Assembly: GCF_900100755.1 (NCBI RefSeq)
Contig: NZ_FNCI01000001.1
Location: 124,001 to 188,000, forward strand
From: Onishia taeanensis
Lineage (GTDB): Bacteria; Pseudomonadota; Gammaproteobacteria; Pseudomonadales; Halomonadaceae
Length of the DNA stretch: 64,000 nt
Reading direction: 5' to 3'
Below the pieces are notes generated by a model that did no database searches, was not told the origin of the DNA, and was given only the letters and a program-made list of their open reading frames with translations. Made by a program: the position numbers and the translations under genes. Position 1 is the stretch's first letter. Each line of letters opens with the position of its first letter. Below, in pieces: positions 20,855 through 30,965 of this stretch.

Positions 20855-21783
20855 AGCGGTCCTATTCAGTTTTCCTAAAGGGTGCCGGCATGGGGGCCGC
20901 CGATGCGGTGCCTGGAGTCTCCGGCGGCACCATCGCCTTTATCACCGGCATCTATGAGGAATTGATCAATTCCATCAAGAATTTCGGGCCCAGTGTCTGG
21001 GGCGCCTGGCGGCGTGGTGGCCTCAAGGGGGCGGCGGTTCATCTCAATCTTGGTTTCGTGATTCCACTGGTCCTGGGGATCGGCGTCAGCCTGGTGAGCG
21101 TGGCGCACCTGGTGACCTACCTGCTCGACAATCAGCGCTTGCTGCTCGATGCCTTCTTCTTTGGCCTGGTCGCCGCCTCGGCCTGGATGGTGAGCCGTCG
21201 CCTGACCGACTGGCGAATCTGGCATGTGCTGCCATTGGTGGCAGGCCTCTTGCTGGCGGACGGCCTGCCAGCGCTGATGCCGCTGGTCAGCGGTTTGGGC
21301 AGCGAGGGCTTAATGTTTGCCGTAGCGGGGGCGATCGCCATCAGTGCCATGCTCCTGCCGGGCATTTCGGGAAGTTTTCTGCTGCTGACCATGGGGCTCT
21401 ATAGCAACGTGATGGAGGGTATCAAGTCCTTCGACGTGGTGCTGATGGCGCAGTTCGGGTTGGGCTGTTTGGTGGGGCTGATGACCTTCTCCCGGCTGCT
21501 TTCCTGGTTGCTTTCGCGTTTCCATACCGGGACCCTGCAACTGCTGATCGGTTTTATTCTCGGCTCCTTGCCTTTGCTATGGCCATGGCGGGAGTTGGTC
21601 AGCTACCGTTTGGGGCCCGATGCGCAGATCATTCCCATGGAATACCGATATCTGCTACCCAATGACTATGCCCAGCTGACAGGTGATCCGTCGGCTCTAT
21701 TACCGGCCGTGGCGTTGATGCTGGGCGGCCTGATTCTGGTGTTGGCGGTGGGGCGTTTCGCGTCGCCGGCCGGCAGCCACTGA
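20851..21783 (+). CDS. DUF368 membrane protein, PopT-type undecaprenyl phosphate translocase
   Basis: A 310-residue polytopic protein with the DUF368 start LKGAGMGAADAVPGVSGGTIAFITGIYEELI and a second half-repeat near GAIAISAMLLPGISGSFLLLTMGLY. Members (PopT) were recently shown to return undecaprenyl phosphate across the membrane for envelope polymer synthesis, and to matter at alkaline pH in Vibrio cholerae. The start is TTG at 20851, with AGGGAG seven bases upstream and a TTGA overlap with the pcm stop; no better ATG is near. Its place within the surE-pcm-nlpD string, where E. coli has no such gene, is notable. A role in alkaline or saline growth is inference. Confidence 0.87.
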   Translation: MKRSYSVFLKGAGMGAADAVPGVSGGTIAFITGIYEELINSIKNFGPSVWGAWRRGGLKGAAVHLNLGFVIPLVLGIGVSLVSVAHLVTYLLDNQRLLLDAFFFGLVAASAWMVSRRLTDWRIWHVLPLVAGLLLADGLPALMPLVSGLGSEGLMFAVAGAIAISAMLLPGISGSFLLLTMGLYSNVMEGIKSFDVVLMAQFGLGCLVGLMTFSRLLSWLLSRFHTGTLQLLIGFILGSLPLLWPWRELVSYRLGPDAQIIPMEYRYLLPNDYAQLTGDPSALLPAVALMLGGLILVLAVGRFASPAGSH

Positions 21784-21800
21784 CAAGGAGGAAGTTTGTG

Positions 21801-22988
21801 ATGCGCAAGGCTCTGTTGGCCTCTGCCGTGACGTTGTCCCTGGCCGCCTGTGCGGCCCAGCCCCCGGAGGGGGCGAATGGCGTACAGGTTCAGGATCTCT
21901 CGCTGACCCGTAAGCAGGCGACTACCGGCACCTATACCGTTGAACCCGGCGATACCCTTTATGGCATCGCCTGGCGTTACGAGATGGATTTTCGCGATCT
22001 GGCCCAGCGCAACGGCATTACGCCGCCTTATCGCATTCAACCTGGCCAGCAATTGAGCCTGTCAGGCAGCCAAGGCAACAATCTGCAGGGGGCGGCCATC
22101 GCTCAGGCCGAAACCGCAGGTGGGGCCCAGGCCAGCCCGGCTGGCAGTGGCGGCGGTGAAAGCCCGGATTGGCTGGCGCCGGATACCTCGGCCATCGAAC
22201 GTAATCGCCGGCTGACCTCCGCGCCGCTATCCGACGCTTCGGGTGAGCAGGCCGGTCAGCAGTCCCAGGCGTCAGCGGCCGATAGTGGCCAAGGAATTGA
22301 TCAAGGCAGCGCAGTGGCAGCTGAGGGCGAGCAAGGCCCTGGCCCCGTCTACAACTACGAAAGCCCAGGCGCCGATGGTGAACTTAGCGCTGCCGATCGC
22401 GCCGAGCGGCAGGCCCGTGAGAAGGCAGAGGCCGCTGAACAGCAGCAAGCTGCCAGCACCGCGGAGACCGAAACGCAAACGGCTTCAACCCAGTCTGCCC
22501 AGCAAAGCCAGTCGTCACAGCAAAGCCAGCCTTCATCTCAGCAGGCTGACGCCGGTGCCGCAGTGGCCGGGGAAAGTGAGCCGGCTTCCGAGCGGCGCAC
22601 CTATCAGCCCGTCGACGAGGTGCCTTGGCAGTGGCCCGCCGACGGCGAGGTGATCAATGGCTTCGGCGAAGGATCGAGCATTACGGCAGGCATTGATATC
22701 GCAGGTCAAAAGGGTCAATCTGTCAAGGCGGCTGGCCCAGGAATTGTGGTCTACGCAGGAAATGGCGTACGGGGGTACGGCAACCTGATCCTGCTCAAGC
22801 ACAATAATCAGTTCCTCAGTGCCTATGCCCACAATGATAGCCTGCAGGTGAAGGAAAACGACGTGGTCGAAGCCGGTGAAGTGATCGCCACCATGGGCGA
22901 CACCGATGCCGATACCGTCAAACTGCACTTCGAGGTGCGCAAGGATGGGCAGCCCAAGGATCCCCTAGACTTCCTTCCTGGGCGGTGA
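21801..22988 (+). CDS. nlpD: Lipoprotein NlpD: LysM and degenerate LytM domain, amidase activator
   Basis: About 395 residues. A signal peptide ends in the lipobox LSLAAC with lipidated Cys17. A LysM domain (about 45-90, YTVEPGDTLYGIAWRY) binds peptidoglycan. A long linker (about 95-260) is rich in Gln, Ser and Ala. The C-terminal LytM fold (about 275-390) has GIDIAG where active enzymes have a zinc His, and KLHFEV where they have HxH, so metal ligands are lost, as in NlpD proteins that activate AmiC. AAGGAGG at 21785 serves either the GTG at 21798 or the ATG at 21801. rpoS follows after 120 bp; in relatives an rpoS promoter lies inside nlpD. Confidence 0.94.
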   Translation: MRKALLASAVTLSLAACAAQPPEGANGVQVQDLSLTRKQATTGTYTVEPGDTLYGIAWRYEMDFRDLAQRNGITPPYRIQPGQQLSLSGSQGNNLQGAAIAQAETAGGAQASPAGSGGGESPDWLAPDTSAIERNRRLTSAPLSDASGEQAGQQSQASAADSGQGIDQGSAVAAEGEQGPGPVYNYESPGADGELSAADRAERQAREKAEAAEQQQAASTAETETQTASTQSAQQSQSSQQSQPSSQQADAGAAVAGESEPASERRTYQPVDEVPWQWPADGEVINGFGEGSSITAGIDIAGQKGQSVKAAGPGIVVYAGNGVRGYGNLILLKHNNQFLSAYAHNDSLQVKENDVVEAGEVIATMGDTDADTVKLHFEVRKDGQPKDPLDFLPGR

Positions 22989-23108
22989 CCCGCAGCGCTT
23001 GACGCAGGCGCAAGCCTACGACAGAAGCTTAATGGTCAGGTCTTCGCTATCGCAGTATAAGTGCTTGGGGCGGCCTGGCCATGGCTAAGAAGATAGTGGG
23101 GTAGCGAG

Positions 23109-24083
23109 ATGAGCATGCTTGAACGGGATATTCAGGATGTCGAGATAGAGGATGTCGACACGACAGTTGACGATGAAGTCGAAGAGGCACAAGAGAAAGA
23201 TGAACGGGCGTTCGAGAAGGCCCTGAATCGGGAAGAGAACACCTATCATCATAGTCTCGATGCTACTCAGATCTATCTCAACGAAATCGGTTTCTCGCCG
23301 CTGCTGAGTCCCGAAGAAGAAGTGCATTTTGGTCGTCTCGCCCAAGCCGGCGACCCTGCCGGCCGCTCGCGGATGATCGAGTCCAATCTACGGCTCGTGG
23401 TCAAGATCGCCAGGCGCTACCTGAACCGGGGGCTATCGCTGCTTGACCTGATCGAGGAGGGCAATCTGGGCCTCATCCGTGCCGTGGAAAAATTCGATCC
23501 CGAACGTGGTTTTCGCTTCTCCACTTACGCGACCTGGTGGATTCGTCAGACCATCGAGCGGGCGCTGATGAATCAGACGCGCACCATTCGACTCCCGATT
23601 CACGTGGTCAAGGAACTCAATATCTATCTGCGTGCAGCCCGTGAGCTGACCCAGAAACTCGATCACGAGGCCACCGCCGAGGAGATCGCCGACTTCCTCG
23701 ACAAGCCGGTGGCGACGGTCAAGAAGATGATGGGGCTCAATGAGCGGGTGTCTTCGGTGGATTATCCGATGGGCGGCGAGAGCGACAAGCCGCTGATCGA
23801 GACCCTGGCCGATGACAATGATCATGGCCCCGAGTCCTCGTTGGTCGATGGCGATGTCAAACAGCACGTGGACGATTGGCTGGCCGAACTCACCGAGAAG
23901 CAGATGGAAGTCGTGGTCAGGCGCTTTGGCCTGCGCGGCCATGAGGCGGCAACGCTCGAAGAGGTCGGTGAAGAAATTGGCCTGACCCGTGAGCGGGTTC
24001 GTCAGATTCAAGTCGAGGCGCTAAAGAAGCTGCGACGTGTCCTCGAAAAGCAGGGACTATCGCTGGACGCCATCTTCGAGTGA
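23109..24083 (+). CDS. rpoS: RNA polymerase sigma factor RpoS
   Basis: Stationary-phase and general-stress sigma factor. 324 residues with an acidic N-terminal region 1.1, region 1.2 ([21 protein letters not shown]), region 2 ([52 protein letters not shown]), region 3 and region 4 with the helix-turn-helix [28 protein letters not shown]. The start at 23109 has only a weak SD, and a second in-frame ATG follows at 23115; poor initiation would fit control of rpoS at translation. The 120-bp leader after nlpD has a TATAAG element near 23056. A terminator follows at 24097. Confidence 0.97.
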   Translation: MSMLERDIQDVEIEDVDTTVDDEVEEAQEKDERAFEKALNREENTYHHSLDATQIYLNEIGFSPLLSPEEEVHFGRLAQAGDPAGRSRMIESNLRLVVKIARRYLNRGLSLLDLIEEGNLGLIRAVEKFDPERGFRFSTYATWWIRQTIERALMNQTRTIRLPIHVVKELNIYLRAARELTQKLDHEATAEEIADFLDKPVATVKKMMGLNERVSSVDYPMGGESDKPLIETLADDNDHGPESSLVDGDVKQHVDDWLAELTEKQMEVVVRRFGLRGHEAATLEEVGEEIGLTRERVRQIQVEALKKLRRVLEKQGLSLDAIFE

Positions 24084-24096
24084 CCTTGCCATTATC

Positions 24097-24124
24097 CGCC
24101 GCGATGCCCGCATCGCGGCGTTTT
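24097..24124 (+). terminator. Rho-independent terminator after rpoS
   Basis: CGCCGCGATG-CCCG-CATCGCGGCG is a perfect 10-bp stem followed by TTTT, 13 bp after the rpoS stop. Confidence 0.9.
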
Positions 24125-24428
24125 CGTATCTGCTAAGTCTTCCCCATCTGAGGGCGCATGATCCTATCGCCGTTATTGCTGGCAATCCCTTGCCAAGCAC
24201 TCTCCTGACTCACTCTTTGTCCATTACCGCGCGGTTTTTGGGGTTGCCATGGTGGCTGAACGCCCCGGTGCAATATCTTTGGGCTAATGGTCTGTAATGG
24301 CGTTATTTAGTGGTTTTTTTAAGTGTTTTTAGAGCTAAAAATGGTCAAAAAATCCGTGAAAAAGCCTGCTGGATGACAAATAATCTTAGCCTCTTTTTTT
24401 GTCCTCTCTTACCTGGCCGGAGACCCCC
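24125..24428 (+). other. Non-coding stretch between rpoS and alr with an AT-rich patch
   Basis: About 300 bp without a supportable gene. The part 24296-24415 is clearly AT-rich, with several T- and A-runs, in an otherwise high-GC window, and probably holds the alr promoter. I looked for the repeated GGA motifs of an RsmZ-type RNA, which lies next to rpoS in Pseudomonas, and did not see them. Confidence 0.5.
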
Positions 24429-25529
24429 ATGGCTCGCCCCCTGATCGCCGACATCGACCTCAATGCCTTGCGTCATAACTATTGCCTGGCAAGAGACCTG
24501 GCGCCGCATAGCCAGTCGGTGGCGGTACTCAAGGCCGACGCCTACGGCCACGGTGCCGTGGCCTGTGCGCGGGCGCTCGAGGATCTGGCGCCGGCCTTCG
24601 CGGTGGCCTGCCTCGAAGAGGCGGAAACGCTGCGCGCGGCGGGGATCGAGGCGCCGATCGTGCTGCTCGAGGGCATCTTCGAGGCGCCGGAGCTTGAGCG
24701 AGTGGATGCCCTCGGCCTGTGGGTGGCGGTGCATAGCGAATGGCAGATCGAAGCGCTGCTTTCGTTCACGCCTCGTCGCCCCATTCCTGTATGGCTAAAG
24801 GTCGACTCCGGTATGCACCGCCTGGGCTTTCCCCCGGCTCAGGCCGCCGATATCTGGGCGCGCCTGCAGGCGGCGCCCGACCATGTCGCCGACCTTCATC
24901 TGATGAGCCATTTCGCTACCGCCGACGCTCTCGAGCCGGGCTATTTCCGCCGCCAGCTCGATTTGCTCAATGCGCTGGCTAAGTCCCTCGATGCGCCGAC
25001 CTGTCTGGCCAACTCGCCTGCCACCCTGGCTTGGCCCGAGGCCCATGGTGCCTGGAATCGCCCCGGAGTGATGCTCTATGGAAGCGATCCCCTGGAGGGC
25101 GCCAATGACGCCAGCCGTTCTCTGGTGCCGGTGATGACGCTGCGTTCCGAGATCATCGCCGTGCGTGAGATCGATGCCGGCGAGCCGGTGGGCTATGGCG
25201 GGCGTTTCAAGGCGCCGCGCCCGACTCGCATCGGCGTGGTGGCCTGTGGCTATGGCGATGGCTATGATCGCCATGCGGTGGATGGCACCCCGTTACTGGT
25301 GGACGGCCAGCGTGTGGGGCTGGCCGGCAAGGTGTCGATGGATATGCTGATCGTGGATATCACCGATCTCCCGTCTGCCGGTATCGGCAGCGAGGTGGTG
25401 CTATGGGGCCAAGCGGCCAACGGTGAGGTGCTATCGGTGGATGAGGTCGCCCGTTACTGCGATACCATCAGCTATACGCTGCTTACCGGGGTGCTGCCGC
25501 GGGCGCCGAGGCGGTATCATGGTGGCTGA
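24429..25529 (+). CDS. alr: Alanine racemase
   Basis: PLP enzyme converting L-alanine to D-alanine for peptidoglycan. 366 residues. The PLP lysine lies in VAVLKADAYGHGA, followed by KVDSGMHRLGF, HFATAD, NRPGVMLYG and the C-terminal VACGYGDGYDRH with GKVSMDMLIVDITD. CGGAG lies six bases before the ATG at 24429, so that start is preferred over the earlier in-frame codon at 24399. It stands behind an AT-rich leader and is followed after 24 bp by an acyltransferase gene. Confidence 0.96.
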   Translation: MARPLIADIDLNALRHNYCLARDLAPHSQSVAVLKADAYGHGAVACARALEDLAPAFAVACLEEAETLRAAGIEAPIVLLEGIFEAPELERVDALGLWVAVHSEWQIEALLSFTPRRPIPVWLKVDSGMHRLGFPPAQAADIWARLQAAPDHVADLHLMSHFATADALEPGYFRRQLDLLNALAKSLDAPTCLANSPATLAWPEAHGAWNRPGVMLYGSDPLEGANDASRSLVPVMTLRSEIIAVREIDAGEPVGYGGRFKAPRPTRIGVVACGYGDGYDRHAVDGTPLLVDGQRVGLAGKVSMDMLIVDITDLPSAGIGSEVVLWGQAANGEVLSVDEVARYCDTISYTLLTGVLPRAPRRYHGG

Positions 25530-25553
25530 TCCGCCCCTGAACTAGAGAAATGC

Positions 25554-26492
25554 ATGTCACAGGACGACACCAAAACCGATACCAAGACCGGCACCCAGGC
25601 CTCCTTCGCCCATCCTCGCTACTGGCCGACCTGGCTGTCGATTGGGCTGATGCGCCTGATCGCCTGGCTGCCCTGGTGCCTGAAGCTCGCCATCGGTCGC
25701 CTGATCGGTCTCTTGGCCTGGCGTTTTGCCAAGCGCCGTCGGCACATCACCGAGACCAACATCCGGCTGTGCTTTCCCGAGCGGGATGAAAAGGCCCAGG
25801 CTCGTCTGGTGCGCGAGGCCTTCATCGCCAATGGCATGGGGCTGGTCGAGACCGCCACCGGCTGGTGCCGAGACCCGGAGCATCTTCGCCACCGCGTCAC
25901 CTTCAAGGGCCAAGAGCACATGGTGCGTGCACAGGCCCAGGGCAAGGGAGTGCTGATTATCGGCGTGCATTTCTCGACCCTGGACCTGGGCGGGGCTTTG
26001 CACTCACTGTTCTTCCCTGCCGATGTGGTCTATCGCCCGCATGACAATCCGCTATTCGAACGTTTCATGACCAAGGCGCGCAACCGGATCTTCGGCCGAG
26101 CCATCGATCGACACGACCTGCGTGGCGTGGTGCGCCGGATCAAGGCCGGGAACAACGTCTGGTATTCGCCGGACCAGGATTTCGGGCGTGACGCCAGTGT
26201 CTTCGCGCCCTTCTTCGGTATCAATGCGGCGACCATCAAGCTCACCGCCAAGATCGCACGCATGACCGGGGCGCCGGTCATGCCGCTGATTTTCCATCGC
26301 AACCCCGACAACCGCACCTACACCCTCGAATACCTGCCGGCATTGGAGAACTTCCCGAGCGGCGACGAGGTGGCCGACGCCACCCAGGTCAATGCCGTCA
26401 TCGAGGCGGCGATCCGCCGCCATCCCGAGCAGTATCTGTGGCTGCATCGTCGCTTCAAGACGCGCCCACGGGGCGAGGCGGGCTTCTACTGA
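25554..26492 (+). CDS. LpxL/HtrB-family lipid A acyltransferase
   Basis: A 312-residue inner-membrane enzyme adding a secondary acyl chain to Kdo-lipid A. It has a hydrophobic N-terminal anchor (about 25-60), the family start HPRYWPTWLSIGLMRLIAWLP, NIRLCFPE, the catalytic HX4D motif in GVHFSTLDLGG, YRPHDNPLFE, and the substrate segment VWYSPDQDFG. It is probably co-transcribed with alr, 24 bp upstream. Which acyl chain it adds (LpxL, LpxM or LpxP type) cannot be told from sequence. Confidence 0.9.
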   Translation: MSQDDTKTDTKTGTQASFAHPRYWPTWLSIGLMRLIAWLPWCLKLAIGRLIGLLAWRFAKRRRHITETNIRLCFPERDEKAQARLVREAFIANGMGLVETATGWCRDPEHLRHRVTFKGQEHMVRAQAQGKGVLIIGVHFSTLDLGGALHSLFFPADVVYRPHDNPLFERFMTKARNRIFGRAIDRHDLRGVVRRIKAGNNVWYSPDQDFGRDASVFAPFFGINAATIKLTAKIARMTGAPVMPLIFHRNPDNRTYTLEYLPALENFPSGDEVADATQVNAVIEAAIRRHPEQYLWLHRRFKTRPRGEAGFY

Positions 26493-26571
26493 GCGTTTGG
26501 TGGCTCAGCTGATGGCGTGAGTCATGCACTCCCTTGACTCATGCCCACCGCTGGATGCCGCCAGAGGCGTC

Positions 26572-27924
26572 TCAAGACGGCGTTACCGGTTTCTCCTTGG
26601 GCGTTGGCAGTTCGGCGGGAAGCGACAGGCGGTGCTCGCCGCTGGCCAGCCGCTCGCCGATAAATTGCCGATCCAGGATATGAGTGTCGCGCTCGGCAAG
26701 GGTGGCAATCACCCGCTCGGCATGGCGTTGGATGGTGGTGAGCTCGGCGTCTTCCGCGAACAGCGACAGTGTCTTCAGCGACTTGAGCAGCGCCAGGCCG
26801 ATGCTTACATCGTCCTTGCCGTAGTGCAGGATCGGGTTGACCAGCCGGTAAAGCAGGCTGTCGAAGCGTTCGGTCTTCCAGACCACGCGCCGCTTTCCCT
26901 GCTGGTCGGTAAAGGTGTTGCAAGGATGAAACTGCAGGCGTCGGCACAGCAACTCGGTTAGCTGATGCAGGCAGAGTCGTGCCGTACCCGGGTCATTGAT
27001 GCCTGGCGACAGCGCTTTGACGGCGACTTCCATCAGCTGCGTCATGCCGTTGACATAGAGATCCTCGGCGACTTCTCCCTCCACGTAGACCAGCAGCCCC
27101 AGCGCCGATGCCTCGAAGCGCTCACCGGGCGCCTCTGCGGCCTCGATCGTGAACAGGGGAAAGCCTTCCACCGTGTAGTCACCGAAGCTGAAGTTCAAAT
27201 GCACCACCACATCGGCCTCGATGGCCAGGCGTGCCAACGCCTCGATATCGGCGTTCTGGATGTAGCCGCTGCGGCGGGCCTTGATCCGCGGCCAATGAGC
27301 TTGCAGCGGCTGTGATGACGGCCGGTGACACCAGCCTGGACGTTGCTGACGCGTCTCTAGCTTGGCCAGCGACTTGCGGGTGGCCTGGTGCAGGCCGCTA
27401 TTCACGGCATTGATCTGCACGGATTGCGAGGCGTTATGAATGAAGTAGACGAAAAGCGCCAAGCAGTGGGTGACCATGGCCACGCCCAGGTAGGTGCTCA
27501 GCGAACGCCAGGTGCTGGGTACATCACCGCTCACGGGGACCATCAACAGCATAAGGATGAACAGGATGGTGCCGAGGTAGTGGCCGAGCACCCGCTGATG
27601 GTGACGTTCGGTGATCAGCCCGAAGACCAGCTTGTGAGAAAAGTTGCCGCCGGCCTGGGTCAGCACCGACATCACCATGGAAAAGCTGAACACGGTCAGC
27701 GAGATCATGGCGGCAATCAGCGTCGACAGCAGAGTGCGCGGCGTTTCTATATCGGCGAAGCGAATGCCTGCCAGAAGGCCCGGTAGCGGCAAGCGCTCGC
27801 CCAGCGGAAGAACGGCCAGAAGTCCTAGCACCAGGTAGAGCATGGCCAGCAGGGTCGGCAGAAAGGCAATGCTCTGTCGGAAGCTCAGAACGCGATTGAT
27901 AAGCCAGCGCATGGGGGTCGTCAT
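26572..27924 (-). CDS. DUF2254 membrane protein
   Basis: About 450 residues of unknown function. Four membrane segments lie in the first 170 residues (around 20-45, 65-90, 108-130 and 140-165), followed by a large soluble part. TQLMEVAVKALSPGINDPGTA is the hallmark DUF2254 motif. The ATG at 27924 is chosen since AGGGA lies seven bases upstream; a GTG at 27930 is in frame but too close to that SD. It is transcribed alone, converging on the lipid A acyltransferase. Confidence 0.85.
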   Translation of the reverse strand: MTTPMRWLINRVLSFRQSIAFLPTLLAMLYLVLGLLAVLPLGERLPLPGLLAGIRFADIETPRTLLSTLIAAMISLTVFSFSMVMSVLTQAGGNFSHKLVFGLITERHHQRVLGHYLGTILFILMLLMVPVSGDVPSTWRSLSTYLGVAMVTHCLALFVYFIHNASQSVQINAVNSGLHQATRKSLAKLETRQQRPGWCHRPSSQPLQAHWPRIKARRSGYIQNADIEALARLAIEADVVVHLNFSFGDYTVEGFPLFTIEAAEAPGERFEASALGLLVYVEGEVAEDLYVNGMTQLMEVAVKALSPGINDPGTARLCLHQLTELLCRRLQFHPCNTFTDQQGKRRVVWKTERFDSLLYRLVNPILHYGKDDVSIGLALLKSLKTLSLFAEDAELTTIQRHAERVIATLAERDTHILDRQFIGERLASGEHRLSLPAELPTPKEKPVTPS

Positions 27925-28133
27925 GAACACATCCCTATGAAGATCATGCTTGAGTTATCCCCCTTGTGCGTCTGCCATGCAAGGTCGATGAGGGGCTTAA
28001 CGACGTCACGCAGCAACACCGAGCCCTGGTAGCCAGGTGAGCAGGGCTGGCGGTGGTCGAGAAGGGGGAGGACAGAGAAGGAAATGGCCCGAAGTGGCGC
28101 CAAGAATGACCTAGGGAGCATCAGCCGAGCATG

Positions 28134-28161
28134 AAAAACGGGCGGTGTCGCCACCGCCCGT
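28134..28161 (-). terminator. Rho-independent terminator after ettA
   Basis: On the minus strand ACGGGCGGTG-type arms of 10 bp (28138-28147 and 28152-28161) enclose a 4-nt loop and are followed by a run of T. It lies 27 bp beyond the ettA stop. Confidence 0.9.
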
Positions 28162-28187
28162 CGGATCATCGCGCAAAGCCCTTGGCG

Positions 28188-29849
<1,662 letters not shown>

Positions 29850-30050
29850 GGATATCCATTGGGTTGAGGGTTTCGGCACGATGATAGTGGCCGCACCCGC
29901 GAAAGGCCAGCGCTGGGCGGTGATTGAGGCGATGAGATGAGTACTTGCTGACGGTGGCGCGGGCGATGGTGCCCGCGACTTGATGTGCGTTCTGGGGCTT
30001 GCTGTTCTGTCGGTGGCTGTTATGCGGTGACTGGGCAATCGCCGGCGGTT

Positions 30051-30299
30051 TTATTCTTCCTCTTCCTCTTCCTCTTCCTCGCCGTCGAGCCCCCAGTCAT
30101 CGTCGATGACCTGTTTGAGGCGACGTTCTTCCAGCAGGCTCTCGAGGCGGCGCCTTGCCTGCAGATTGTCTGAGCGTGACGAACGGCGGTTGTACTGGCT
30201 GTCGTTGACGGCGTCCATGAAGGCGTCGACATCCCCGTCATAGATCACATCATCCGGGGCGTCGTCTGATGTGTCGTGCACTTGGTGTTTGCGGCTCAT
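30051..30299 (-). CDS. PA3496-family small acidic protein
   Basis: An 82-residue protein matching the small family named after Pseudomonas PA3496, described only as putative envelope integrity proteins. The recognisable part is RRRLESLLEERRLKQVIDDDW near the C-terminus. It then ends in GLDG and nine Glu encoded by a 6-bp repeat. The ATG at 30299 has GGGAGGA seven bases upstream; the upstream in-frame ATG at 30314 would overlap that SD. No signal peptide or membrane segment is visible, so the envelope label is not supported by the sequence itself. Confidence 0.75.
   Translation of the reverse strand: MSRKHQVHDTSDDAPDDVIYDGDVDAFMDAVNDSQYNRRSSRSDNLQARRRLESLLEERRLKQVIDDDWGLDGEEEEEEEEE
30057..30080. 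repeat. Hexanucleotide repeat (ttcctc) x4 in the PA3496-like gene
   Basis: Four perfect copies of ttcctc, preceded by ttc, encode the nine-Glu C-terminus on the minus strand. Slippage would change the number of Glu pairs without shifting the frame. Confidence 0.9.
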
Positions 30300-30430
30300 G
30301 CGATGTCCTCCCATGACCCCATGTAAAAATGGCGACTGATGCTCGACTCAGCGAGCATCGTGCAACGCGGGTGCGTTGCTGGCTATATAACGCCAGTTGA
30401 GGATGAGGACAAGAGGGGGAAGGGAAAAAA

Positions 30431-30862
30431 TCAGTCTGTGGCAGTGCCCCTTATGCGCTCGAGTTCGGCGATGGCCTCGACGCGTTCGGTGACATCCTTC
30501 TGCACGCCGAGATAATAGGTGATGTCTTCCCGTTCGTCGTACATCGGGGTAATCGACAGCTCGTTGTAGAACAGGGTGCCGTCTTTCTTGTAGTTGCGAA
30601 GGATCTCGCGGCAGGGCCGGTTGTCGACCAGGGCTTCACGTATGCGAGCAAGGCCGGGCTGGTCGCGGTCGTCATTCTGCAGGAAGCGGCAGTCACGGTA
30701 GAGAATCTCGTCGGTGCTGTAGCCAGTCATCCGCTCGAACCCCTGATTGACGTAAATCAGGATGTGTTCATCACCCTCACGTTCGGCAACGACAATACCG
30801 TCCTCCGAGGCGTCGATAATGCGTTCCAGAAGCTCGGAGCTGATCATGGGCGGTCTTTTCAT
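30431..30862 (-). CDS. Short LOV-domain blue-light receptor (PpSB1-LOV-like)
   Basis: 143 residues consisting of one PAS/LOV core with short flanking helices and no output domain. LOV residues are in place: Cys58 in RDCRFLQ (the cysteine that bonds FMN after blue light), Arg59 and Gln62 of the same motif, Asn90 (RNYKKDG), Asn100 (FYNELS) and Gln121 (GVQKD). The whole chain, from IIDASEDGIVVAEREGD onward, closely resembles the short LOV proteins PpSB1/PpSB2 of Pseudomonas putida as I recall them. AGGA lies nine bases before the ATG; an internal Met at residue 6 matches the Pseudomonas start. It probably dimerises through terminal helices and signals to an unknown partner. It is monocistronic, between the PA3496-like gene and an MFS gene. 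Confidence 0.88.
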   Translation of the reverse strand: MKRPPMISSELLERIIDASEDGIVVAEREGDEHILIYVNQGFERMTGYSTDEILYRDCRFLQNDDRDQPGLARIREALVDNRPCREILRNYKKDGTLFYNELSITPMYDEREDITYYLGVQKDVTERVEAIAELERIRGTATD

Positions 30863-30965
30863 GCGAAGCGTTCCTGTCGCGACCCTTAAGGGAGTAGGTA
30901 TGGCCTAGCCACGGTGTAATGGCTCTATCATGGCTAGGCGGTCGCCAGATTTCAATGTGTTGCGC

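Noticed and set aside
24084-24428. RsmZ-type small RNA next to rpoS
   Set aside because: Repeated GGA loops and a GacA-type upstream box are absent on both strands.
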